From Campylobacter sp. (lineage in GTDB: Bacteria > Campylobacterota > Campylobacteria > Campylobacterales > Campylobacteraceae): a stretch of DNA of 24,620 bases. The notes under the pieces are model-generated. The model worked only from the letters and a program-made list of their open reading frames with translations, did no database searches and was not told where the DNA came from. The position numbers were made by a program, and so were the translations under genes. The stretch lies in the NCBI GenBank assembly GCA_024680445.1, contig JAILCJ010000074.1:1-24620 (forward strand), in the 5' to 3' direction. Position 1 is the first letter of the stretch; the number at the start of each line of letters is the position of its first letter. This document shows positions 1 to 6,309 of the stretch, in pieces.

Positions 1-53
1 AAAGCCCAACTTAGCTTTGAAACTATACATATTTATATGGTAAAAAATTTATC

Positions 54-65
54 ATCAAATTTGAT
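54..65. repeat. 12-bp palindrome ATCAAATTTGAT, copy 1
   Basis: A perfect palindrome lies in the non-coding start of the window. Five more exact copies occur at 5245, 5571, 8889, 15092 and 24479. The function is unknown; a protein binding site or dispersed repeat is inferred from over-representation only. Confidence 0.7.
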
Positions 66-167
66 AGGATTAAAATTATTTTGAAATTATATATACAAAT
101 GCCTAAAATTTAGCAAAATTTAACGCAAAAACAAGGGCAAATTTGTTTTGAAAATTTACGCAAAATA

Positions 168-176
168 TGCTAAAAT
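168..176 (+). promoter_or_regulatory. Candidate extended -10 promoter (TGCTAAAAT)
   Basis: TGC is followed directly by TAAAAT, an extended -10 of the kind common in Campylobacter sigma-70 promoters, which often lack a clear -35. Transcription would start near 183, just before the AAAAGG ribosome-binding sequence at 183-188. This would drive the DUF234-type gene and probably flgS, which overlaps it. Apart from this, a palindrome and AT-rich filler, positions 1-182 hold nothing I can call. Confidence 0.5.
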
Positions 177-192
177 CCGCCCAAAAGGATGA

Positions 193-384
193 GTTATAAA
201 AGCCATAAAACAAAACGCAAAACGATTTTTACACCTAGATATCGAAGATATTTTTAAATTTCACATAGTTTTTGATGATATACAAATTCAAAAAAGTTAT
301 TATGATGTCTTTGAAGCCATAGAGTGTGAAATACTGCCAAATTTTAAAATTCTTGGACAAAGATTTAAACAAAATGACGAATTT
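193..384 (+). other. In-frame coding extension of the DUF234 gene without a standard start codon
   Basis: The reading frame of the next gene stays open upstream to a TGA at 190-192. The stretch 196-384 reads like real protein, with sensible hydrophobic and acidic residues continuous with the downstream domain. It contains no ATG, GTG or TTG. AAAAGG at 183-188 is ideally spaced (7 bases) from the ATA codon at 196, so ATA may be a mutated ATG (it would read M-K-A-I-K-Q-N). Alternatively, the ATG at 189 would join the frame if one A were removed from the AAAA at 198-201. It could be a rare start, a sequencing error or a recent start-codon loss. Confidence 0.6.
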
Positions 385-1041
385 ATGAATCAAGCCTTGA
401 TGAAACTTGCAAGAAGCGACAGAAAATGGCTAAATATCCATAAAATAATGCCACAAAACAAGGCAAAACAAAGCTATGCAAAACTTTTTGAACAAAATTT
501 GATAAGCATAGAATACAGCCGTGAAACTCGCCCACAACGTCAAAAACACCAGCTTTTAAGCAAGGCGAATCGCCGTTACAAGGTCGAAAACAAAATTCAC
601 TTTACTAGCCATTTTACGAGATTTTGGTTTAGATTCATTCAACCAAATTTGACCCTACTTCAAAACGGAGATTCTGCCACGCTTATGACGCAAATAAAAA
701 AGGAATTTGACGAATATGCAAGTTTGGGTTTTGAGCTAATGTGTGCAGAGTGGCTCGAACTTAAAGGCGTTAAAAATCTCGGTAGTTTTTGGCATAAAAA
801 TATAGAAATCGACCTTCTTGGCATAAAAAATGAGCAAATCCTTGTCGCCGAAGTCAAATACAAAGCCACAAAAATATGCAAAAATGTACTAAATTTATTG
901 AATTTAAAATGTGCAAAACTCGGCATAAAACCTGCCCTTATCGTGCTTTTTTCAAAAAGCGGTTTTAGCGAAAAACTATACCAAACAAAGGGCGTAAAAC
1001 TCGTTGATATAACACAAATGACGGAGCTAAAATATGGATAA
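385..1041 (+). CDS. DUF234-type protein with PD-(D/E)XK nuclease-like domain
   Basis: The first in-frame ATG gives 218 residues, but coding probably begins near 196, making about 281. The sequence resembles the DUF234 family that usually forms the C-terminal part of archaeal-type AAA ATPases: a winged-helix-like basic region (to about residue 70), then a segment with F-W-F-R-F (about residues 80-84), and finally a restriction-like core. Asp143 (I-D-L-L-G) followed by Glu156-Val-Lys158 fits the D...E-x-K nuclease pattern, so a fold is supported but activity is inferred. No Walker A ATPase part is present here, so this is a stand-alone version. Its last 8 bases overlap flgS, which suggests co-transcription. 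The actual role in the cell is unknown to me. Confidence 0.7.
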   Translation: MNQALMKLARSDRKWLNIHKIMPQNKAKQSYAKLFEQNLISIEYSRETRPQRQKHQLLSKANRRYKVENKIHFTSHFTRFWFRFIQPNLTLLQNGDSATLMTQIKKEFDEYASLGFELMCAEWLELKGVKNLGSFWHKNIEIDLLGIKNEQILVAEVKYKATKICKNVLNLLNLKCAKLGIKPALIVLFSKSGFSEKLYQTKGVKLVDITQMTELKYG

Positions 1042-2023
1042 AAACATGGTCGAAAGTAGCTTAAAAAGTCTGATAGAACAAACCTATCTCATAGAACAAG
1101 AGTATCAAAAACTAAGGTCTTCGTATGAAAATTTGCAAAATATCATCAAAGATCTTGTAGATGTTTTGCCAACTGCCATTTGGGTGTTAAACTCTGACGG
1201 ATCGCTTTTTTTACAAAACTCCATGGCAAGCACAAAAACAGAGCTTTTTAAGCGGATAAACAAAGACGAAAAAGAGTGCGAGATAGAACAAAATGGCGCA
1301 TTTTATCTGGTGCGAATCGCCGATAGAAACGATAAAAAAATCGTCTTTGCAGTAGATATCACCACGCAAAAACGCAACGAAAGACTTGTTTCTATGGGTA
1401 GTGTCGCAGCACATTTAGCCCACGAAATACGCAATCCTATCGGCTCTATCATGCTTTTAGCTTCTAGCCTTGAAAGACGAGTTAGCGGACGAGAAAGCGA
1501 TATATTAGACGAAATGCAAAAGGCGATAAAAAGGGTTGAACGTATCATAAACGCAACCTTGCTTTTTACCAAAGGCGTGCAAATCAACCGCGATATTTTC
1601 GCTTTTGCCGAGCTTAAAAACGAGTGCGAAGAGGCTTTGAAATATTATAATTACACAAAAAATATCAAATTTGAACTTGATTTTGGTGCAAGTTATTACA
1701 ACGCCGATAAAAATTTACTCGCCATAGTCTTTGAAAATCTGCTTTTTAACGCAGTTGACGCCATAGAAGAAGATGAAAACGAAGACGGAGAGATAAGATT
1801 AACTTACGAAAAAACCGATATGGAGCACAAATTTTATTTATATGATAGCGGAGTTAGTATAAAAGACACAAAGGCTGTGTTTGAACCATTTAAAACCAGC
1901 AAACTAAAAGGCAACGGACTTGGTTTGGCTCTATGTTTGCAAATCATCAACGCACACAAAGGTAGCATAGAAGTAAATCTCAAACCAAAATGCTTTTGCG
2001 TAAGTTTGCCTTTATATCGATAA
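1034..2023 (+). CDS. flgS: Flagellar two-component sensor kinase FlgS
   Basis: This is a 329-residue cytoplasmic histidine kinase with no membrane segment. Residues about 1-40 form a coiled coil, 40-112 a small PAS-like domain, 115-190 the HisKA dimer with phospho-acceptor His130 in A-H-L-A-H-E-I-R-N-P, and 210-329 the ATPase domain (N-box F-E-N-L-L-F-N-A-V-D-A, D-S-G, then G-N-G-L-G-L-A-L). Size, solubility and the motif match epsilonproteobacterial FlgS, the NtrB-like kinase that phosphorylates FlgR to turn on sigma-54-dependent flagellar hook and basal-body genes. It overlaps the upstream gene and is followed 10 bases later by an acetyltransferase gene. An A7 run near 1334-1340 could slip; in C. 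jejuni flgS is reported to phase-vary at homopolymers. FlgR is not in the window. Confidence 0.88.
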   Translation: MDKNMVESSLKSLIEQTYLIEQEYQKLRSSYENLQNIIKDLVDVLPTAIWVLNSDGSLFLQNSMASTKTELFKRINKDEKECEIEQNGAFYLVRIADRNDKKIVFAVDITTQKRNERLVSMGSVAAHLAHEIRNPIGSIMLLASSLERRVSGRESDILDEMQKAIKRVERIINATLLFTKGVQINRDIFAFAELKNECEEALKYYNYTKNIKFELDFGASYYNADKNLLAIVFENLLFNAVDAIEEDENEDGEIRLTYEKTDMEHKFYLYDSGVSIKDTKAVFEPFKTSKLKGNGLGLALCLQIINAHKGSIEVNLKPKCFCVSLPLYR

Positions 2024-2033
2024 AAGGAAAAAA

Positions 2034-2792
2034 ATGCAATTAACTACACTTTTAAGCGAAGAAGAATTTAAAAATACACTTAACGAACTTGGCATAAAAA
2101 AGGGTGATAATATTTGCCTGCACTCTGCACTTTATAATCTTGGTTTGCCAGTGATACAACACAAGGCTTATTTGCAAAAATTATGCGAAATTTTAATGCA
2201 ACATATCGGCGAAGAAGGTAGCATAGCCATGCCTAGCTTTACTTATAGTTTTTGCAATAATGAAATTTTTAATGTACAAAAAAGTTTCTCAAAAATGGGT
2301 ACATTAAATGAATTTTTTAGAAAAAATTACGCAAAACGAACACTAGATCCAAATTTTTCTTACAGCGTTTGGGGTGCAAAAAGTCAATATCTCTTAGACG
2401 CCGATAGCACCGAAACTTTTGGCAAAGATGGAATTTTTGCAAGGCTAAAAAACATCGATGCAAAAATGCTAGATATAGGTCAAACTTTCTCTTGGACTTT
2501 TATGCATTATGCTGAAAAAATGGCAAATGTTCCGTATAGATACGATAAAAAATTCACCGGTCAAATTTGTGATAATGACAAAATTTATGAAACATATGTC
2601 ATATATTTTGTAAGAAATCTCGATAAACCTAGTCATATTAATGCACACGATCAATTTTGCGAAATTTCAAAAACTTTAAAAAGATCGCATATAGATAAAT
2701 GTAATTTTTTGTACTTTGATTTAAAAGAATTATATGATTTTATGATAGAGAAATTGCAAAAAGATAAAAATTATTTTTTGATACGAAACTAA
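2034..2792 (+). CDS. AAC(3)-family N-acetyltransferase
   Basis: A 252-residue protein of the antibiotic N-acetyltransferase (AAC(3)-like) fold. Recognisable pieces are the N-terminal L-G-I-K-K-G-D-N with L-H-S-A-L (about residues 19-33), the conserved A-M-P-S-F-T-Y (about 64-70), the D-P-N-F-S-Y-S-V-W-G block (about 103-112), and the T-F...M-H-Y-A-E segment near 160-167. Family members transfer acetyl from acetyl-CoA to an amino group; in Campylobacter, relatives sit in flagellin- or surface-glycan loci and probably act on amino sugars. The start has a good AAAGGA ribosome site. The gene looks more AT-rich than flgS before it, and the C-terminal 80 residues match the family less clearly, so it may have been acquired separately. 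The substrate is unknown. Confidence 0.75.
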   Translation: MQLTTLLSEEEFKNTLNELGIKKGDNICLHSALYNLGLPVIQHKAYLQKLCEILMQHIGEEGSIAMPSFTYSFCNNEIFNVQKSFSKMGTLNEFFRKNYAKRTLDPNFSYSVWGAKSQYLLDADSTETFGKDGIFARLKNIDAKMLDIGQTFSWTFMHYAEKMANVPYRYDKKFTGQICDNDKIYETYVIYFVRNLDKPSHINAHDQFCEISKTLKRSHIDKCNFLYFDLKELYDFMIEKLQKDKNYFLIRN

Positions 2793-2823
2793 TTTATAAA
2801 AAATCACAAAAAATGGAGACAAA

Positions 2824-3213
2824 ATGATATACGAAGACGAAATAATACGAATCGAACGCGAACAAAACGATTTGCCTTGGGTAAAAATTTTTACACAAAA
2901 ACCCTTTCGCGAGTTAAGCGACTGCGATGAAAACACCAGAAAATGGCTCTTTGAAGTGATGATGATATGCGAAAAAGAAATGCTTAAATTTTACAAAGCC
3001 CATAAGATAAATATCGCCAGTTTTGCAAATGTCTTACCCCTAGTGCATATCCATGTCATAGCAAGGTTTGAAAATGACGCATTTTTCCCTAACAGCGTTT
3101 GGGGCGAAAAACTAAGAGAAGCGGATTTGAATTTAGCAAGTTTTGATGATTTTGCCAAGAATCTAGCTCTTGCTATCAAAAAACATAAAGAAAAAAAAAA
3201 TTTAAATTTTTAA
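2824..3213 (+). CDS. HIT-family (histidine triad) protein
   Basis: A 129-residue HIT-domain protein of the COG0537 type, small nucleotide hydrolases or transferases acting on substrates such as dinucleoside polyphosphates. The N-terminal half has W-V-K-I-F and R-E-L-S-D, and the triad region is L-V-H-I-H-V-I-A-R-F at about residues 74-83, followed by F-P-N-S-V-W-G as in proteobacterial relatives. The usual H-x-H-x-H is here L-x-H-x-H: the first His is Leu (codon CTA), while the middle His, normally the nucleophile, remains. GGAG lies just before the ATG. The 3' end carries an A10 run (3191-3200) encoding lysines, a possible slippage point affecting only the last residues. It is spaced 31 bases after the acetyltransferase gene and 12 before the next gene. 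Confidence 0.85.
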   Translation: MIYEDEIIRIEREQNDLPWVKIFTQKPFRELSDCDENTRKWLFEVMMICEKEMLKFYKAHKINIASFANVLPLVHIHVIARFENDAFFPNSVWGEKLREADLNLASFDDFAKNLALAIKKHKEKKNLNF

Positions 3214-3225
3214 ATAAGGTGAAAA

Positions 3226-4104
3226 ATGTTTAAAAATAAAATTTTAATTGTTGCTATTTTAGGCGTTTGTTTGATATCTGGCATACTTTTTATCCTTTAT
3301 AATCGCTACGAAGCCCAACGTCTTGATAATATGGCAAAGGCATTTTTTGACTACCAAAATCATCAGCTTACCAAAGGCATAGACGAAGCTAAGCACACCG
3401 CCCTTGCGCTTGCGGTTTTGCTAGCTGAAAACAATCATATAAACGACTGTTTTATCGAAAACGATCGCGACAAATGCTTAGCAAATATTGACAGAATCAT
3501 TTCTGATCTTGAACCAGTTTTTATCTACAAAGATCTTAAAATTCACCTTCACACAAATGATTTAAAAAGTTTTGTTCGTAGCTGGGATCATGATAAATTT
3601 GGGGATAATTTACACCAATTTCGAGCTATAGTCAGAAGTGTTGCAAAACATAAAAAACCAACAAGTGGCATAGAAAATGGTATAGTCGGCACTTATATCA
3701 GAGCGGCGGCTCCTATTTTTAAAAAGCAAGAAATGCTTGGTAGTATAGAAGTTATACTTAGTTTTGATTATATTTCTACCTTTTTTAAAGATCAAGGTAT
3801 AGATCTTTTTGTGCTTTTGGATAAAGATAAAGCAAAATATCGTGAGCCAAAAAAAGGCGATGATATAATGAAAAATCATTTCATATCTAACTTAAAAATC
3901 GCAAATTTAAATCTTGTACCTATCTTAAATAAACTAGATCTTTTGCAAGACGGCTTTGTAAAAAGCAATGCTCATTATTTTTCTATAAAACCTATCGTAA
4001 ATTTTTCTGGCGAACGCATAGGTTCTTTTGTTTTGCATATAAATAGTGATTTTAAAGATAAAAACATTTTGCAAGAGCATTTGTTTTTAAATCCTTTGTT
4101 TTGA
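3226..4104 (+). CDS. Orphan membrane-anchored Cache-type sensor domain protein
   Basis: A 292-residue protein with an N-terminal membrane helix (about residues 5-27, I-L-I-V-A-I-L-G-V-C-L-I-S-G-I-L-F-I-L) and a large extracytoplasmic domain. The core, H-L-H-T-N-D followed by S-F-V-R-S-W-D-H-D-K-F-G-D-N-L, is typical of double-Cache ligand-binding domains of bacterial chemoreceptors, kinases and diguanylate cyclases. Normally a second membrane helix and a cytoplasmic output domain follow. Here the protein ends at residue 292 with no second helix and no signalling module, and the next gene is unrelated. It is either a receptor remnant that kept its sensor half or a stand-alone periplasmic binding partner. 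GGTG precedes the ATG. The ligand cannot be read from sequence. Confidence 0.7.
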   Translation: MFKNKILIVAILGVCLISGILFILYNRYEAQRLDNMAKAFFDYQNHQLTKGIDEAKHTALALAVLLAENNHINDCFIENDRDKCLANIDRIISDLEPVFIYKDLKIHLHTNDLKSFVRSWDHDKFGDNLHQFRAIVRSVAKHKKPTSGIENGIVGTYIRAAAPIFKKQEMLGSIEVILSFDYISTFFKDQGIDLFVLLDKDKAKYREPKKGDDIMKNHFISNLKIANLNLVPILNKLDLLQDGFVKSNAHYFSIKPIVNFSGERIGSFVLHINSDFKDKNILQEHLFLNPLF

Positions 4105-4131
4105 TTTTAATGTTAATAAAATTTTTTTTTG

Positions 4132-4140
4132 GTTAAAATG
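4132..4140 (+). repeat. T9 homopolymer upstream of gtrB
   Basis: Nine consecutive T lie in the 74-base gap between the orphan sensor gene and gtrB, about 38 bases before the gtrB ATG and just before TTAAAAT. TATAAA at 4157-4162 is a second possible -10. The tract could be length-variable and alter promoter spacing, but this is inference from a single sequence. Confidence 0.5.
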
Positions 4141-4178
4141 AATTCTTGATTTAAATTATAAAATTTAAAGGTAAAAAG

Positions 4179-5148
4179 ATGCAGTCAAAATCGCTTAGTA
4201 TAGTCGTGCCATGCTATAACGAAGAAGAAACTCTTGAAATTTTTTATGATGAAGTGAGCAAAATTTTTTACTAGTATAAAAACAAAAATTGATGAAAATT
4301 TTAGCTATGAATTTGTTTTTGTAGATGACGGAAGTCGTGATAAAACTTGCCAAAAAGTAAGCGAACTAAACCAAAAAGATAAAAATGTAAGACTAATAAA
4401 ATTTTCACGAAATTTTGGCAAGGAAGCAGCGATTCTAGCTGGACTCAAAGCCGCAGCTAGTAAAGCAGTGGTGATAATGGATGCTGATTTGCAAGATCCT
4501 CCCTATCTGATAGAACAAATGTATCAAATTTGGTATAAAGACAAGGCAAAAATCATCTATGCCAAACGCAAAAGCAGAACTGGTGAAAGCTTTTTAAAAT
4601 CACAATTTAGTGAAATGTTTTATAAAATCTCCAATTTTTTATCTGATGTCAAAATAGAATCTGGCGTGCGGGATTTTAGACTCATGGACAAAGCCGTGGT
4701 CGATGAAATTGTAGCCATGAACGAGTATCATAGATTTAGCAAAATGATGTTTGCATGGGTTGGTTTTAAAAGAGTTGGCATAGAATACGACTATGAACCA
4801 AGAGTTGCCGGAGAGACTAGCTGGAAATTTTGGGGATTATTTAATTATGCGATTGAGGGCATAGTGAGCTTTTCAACCAAACCTTTAAAAATCGCCTTTT
4901 GGATAGGGCTATTTTTTAGCACCTTGGCTGGGCTTTATATGCTTTATATAGTATTTGACGCTCTCATAAACGGCAACGATGTCAAGGGTTATCCTTCGAT
5001 GATAAGCATAATGCTATTTTTAGGTGGCGTTCAGCTAATGTTTTTGGGGGTGTTTGGGCAGTATATCGCTAGGATCTATGAAGAGGTCAAAAAACGCCCA
5101 CATTACATAATAGAAAGCGAAATCCCACCAAGAAATGACGAATATTAA
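4179..5148 (+). pseudogene. gtrB: GtrB-like polyprenyl-phosphate glycosyltransferase, frameshifted at T6
   Basis: AAAGG precedes an ATG at 4179 that encodes the start of a family-2 glycosyltransferase (S-I-V-V-P-C-Y-N-E-E-E-T-L). The frame ends at TAG 4272-4274. The rest continues in the next frame from 4258 onward. Removing one T from the T6 run at 4264-4269 restores a 322-residue protein of normal family length. It has V-D-D-G-S-R-D-K-T, the D-A-D-L-Q-D-P-P metal/nucleotide site, a C-terminal amphipathic region with G-E-T-S-W-K, and two membrane helices (about residues 232-255 and 270-292 of the restored protein). Such enzymes load a sugar from a nucleotide donor onto undecaprenyl phosphate. 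gtrA overlaps the 3' end by 14 bases. A truncated product could start at GTG 4468 but would lack the donor-binding N-terminus. Sequencing error, phase variation and a true pseudogene are all possible. Confidence 0.85.
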
Positions 5149-5509
5149 ACAGCTTTTTTCTTATCTTGGCGTGGGGGTGTTAAATACCATAGTTGGTTTT
5201 GGTGTTATTTTCACTTTTATGTTTTTTGGCTTTAGCCCCGAGCTATCAAATTTGATAGGATACGCCGTGGGTATAGTGTTTTCTTATGTGATGAATAAAA
5301 TTTTTACTTTTAAAACAGCACAAAAAAGCATGAAGGAATTTATCAAATTTGTTCTTTCTATGGGCGTGGCTTATGCCCTAAATTTCATCACTTTAAAGCT
5401 TATGCTAAGTATCGGGCTAAATGCATATCTATGCCAAATCATCGCTGGTGGGGTCTATACTATCACAGGATATTTGCTAAGCAAATTTTGGGCTTTTGCA
5501 AAGTTTTAA
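5135..5509 (+). CDS. gtrA: GtrA-family membrane protein, putative glycolipid flippase
   Basis: A 124-residue protein made almost entirely of four membrane helices (about residues 8-30, 36-53, 69-88 and 94-118). It matches the GtrA family: G-V-G-V-L-N-T-I-V-G-F-G near the N-terminus, L-S-N-L-I-G-Y-A-V-G-I-V-F-S-Y-V-M-N-K-I-F-T-F in the second helix, and a basic, aromatic end. GtrA proteins are thought to flip polyprenyl-phosphate-linked sugars made by GtrB across the inner membrane for O-antigen, teichoic acid or other surface glycan modification. It overlaps the broken gtrB, so it is translationally coupled and may lose its partner if gtrB is really off. No third, sugar-specific gtr gene lies nearby. 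A copy of the 12-bp palindrome, extended to 16 bp, lies within the coding sequence. Confidence 0.85.
   Translation: MTNIKQLFSYLGVGVLNTIVGFGVIFTFMFFGFSPELSNLIGYAVGIVFSYVMNKIFTFKTAQKSMKEFIKFVLSMGVAYALNFITLKLMLSIGLNAYLCQIIAGGVYTITGYLLSKFWAFAKF
5245..5256. repeat. 12-bp palindrome ATCAAATTTGAT, copy 2 (inside gtrA)
   Basis: An exact copy that extends to a perfect 16-bp palindrome, CTATCAAATTTGATAG (5243-5258). It is the only copy inside a gene, encoding S-N-L-I-G in GtrA, so here codon choice could also explain it. Confidence 0.7.
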
Positions 5510-5570
5510 AGATATTTGCAAAAAATGCTTTGCTTTTTGTGCTTGGATAGGTTCTTGATTTTAAAAATAT

Positions 5571-5582
5571 ATCAAATTTGAT
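5571..5582. repeat. 12-bp palindrome ATCAAATTTGAT, copy 3
   Basis: An exact copy in the 147-base gap between the convergent gtrA and outer-membrane protein genes. Apart from this and the hairpin at 5626-5650, the gap holds nothing I recognise. Confidence 0.7.
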
Positions 5583-5625
5583 GATGAAATTTTAATAAGA
5601 TTTTTAAGCGGTAAATATTTAAAAT

Positions 5626-5650
5626 CCCAGAGCGTTTAAAACACTCTGGG
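5626..5650 (-). terminator. Probable terminator of the outer-membrane protein gene
   Basis: CCCAGAG (5626-5632) pairs with CTCTGGG (5644-5650), a GC-richer stem than the surroundings, with an 11-base loop. On the minus strand it lies 6 bases after the stop of the barrel protein gene and is followed by an AT-rich ATTTTAAATATTT tail. Confidence 0.65.
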
Positions 5651-5656
5651 GAGTTA

Positions 5657-6211
5657 TTAGAATTTAAAATTATAGCCCATATATATGCCGTAGTTGTTGA
5701 TGTCTGCTTTGACATGATGGGTGTCAAATCTCAATCTTTCGGCTTTAAAACCAAGTTCTGCTTGGTTGTGTTCGTCAAAATCATAAGCACCACCTAATTT
5801 TCCTCCATAAACAACGCCAGTGTCGCTATCTTTGCCTCCGTTTGAAGAAGTATCTTCGAGTTTAACTTTTGCAACTCCGATGTAAGCCCCTACGACAGCT
5901 TTAAAATCATCAAATATCATCGGTGTATAGTCACCGCCAACTATAAAATTATGACTTCTCCATTTTGCTTCTTTGTCTTTTGCTTGTGTTTCATAATAAT
6001 ATGAACCATAAGCTCTAAACATATCGAAATCATAACCGGCTTTAAAACCGATTTCTGCGTTTTTATCTTTATATTTTTCGCTATGAGCACCTTCGGCTCT
6101 TGATTGGAAATTATATCCAGTTTGAAGACCTATAAAAACGCCATCGTCGGCTAAGGCAAGGCTAGCAAGTAATGAGCTAGCAACAAGGCTTTTTAAGAAT
6201 ATTTTTTTCAT
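5657..6211 (-). CDS. Small outer-membrane beta-barrel protein
   Basis: A 184-residue protein with a clear signal peptide (M-K-K-I-F-L-K-S, hydrophobic stretch, A-L-A cleavage site near residue 21). Alternating hydrophobic/polar strands follow (G-V-F-I-G-L-Q-T-G-Y-N-F, A-E-I-G-F-K-A-G-Y-D-F, Y-G-I-Y-M-G-Y-N-F), ending in a C-terminal Phe, the signature recognised by the BAM complex. Size suggests an eight-stranded barrel of the OmpA-N/OMP_b-brl type common in Campylobacter. The loops are rich in Asp, Glu, Lys and Ser and look surface-exposed. It has its own ribosome site (GGAGA), a TATAAT -10 and a terminator, so it is monocistronic. It ends convergently against gtrA. Ligand and role are unknown: adhesin, small pore or structural protein are all possible. 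Confidence 0.85.
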   Translation of the reverse strand: MKKIFLKSLVASSLLASLALADDGVFIGLQTGYNFQSRAEGAHSEKYKDKNAEIGFKAGYDFDMFRAYGSYYYETQAKDKEAKWRSHNFIVGGDYTPMIFDDFKAVVGAYIGVAKVKLEDTSSNGGKDSDTGVVYGGKLGGAYDFDEHNQAELGFKAERLRFDTHHVKADINNYGIYMGYNFKF

Positions 6212-6233
6212 TTTTTCTCCTTTAAAAAAACAA

Positions 6234-6239
6234 ATTATA
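6234..6239 (-). promoter_or_regulatory. Candidate -10 (TATAAT) of the barrel protein gene
   Basis: The minus strand reads TATAAT 22 bases before the start codon, with a GGAGA ribosome site between. The upstream stretch is very AT-rich without an obvious -35, as is usual in Campylobacter. Confidence 0.55.
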
Positions 6240-6283
6240 TTCTTATAACCTTTATATTTTTATAAAGTGCTAAAAAATATTAA

Positions 6284-6308
6284 ATTTTTGTTTTAAAAAT
6301 GCAAAAAT
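6284..6308 (-). terminator. Weak candidate terminator after the histidine kinase gene
   Basis: ATTTTTG and CAAAAAT can form a 7-bp AT-rich stem just after the kinase stop, followed on the minus strand by TTAATATTTTTT. The stem is weak, so read-through into the barrel gene is possible. Confidence 0.3.
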
Positions 6309-6309
6309 G

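Noticed and set aside
2034..2792. Aminoglycoside resistance gene
   Set aside because: Only the fold matches; the setting and divergence point to sugar acetylation, and no resistance cassette or mobile element is nearby.
4264..4274. Programmed ribosomal frameshift in gtrB
   Set aside because: The required shift is +1 on a T run without a downstream stimulatory structure that I can see; an indel in the homopolymer is simpler. It is not excluded.
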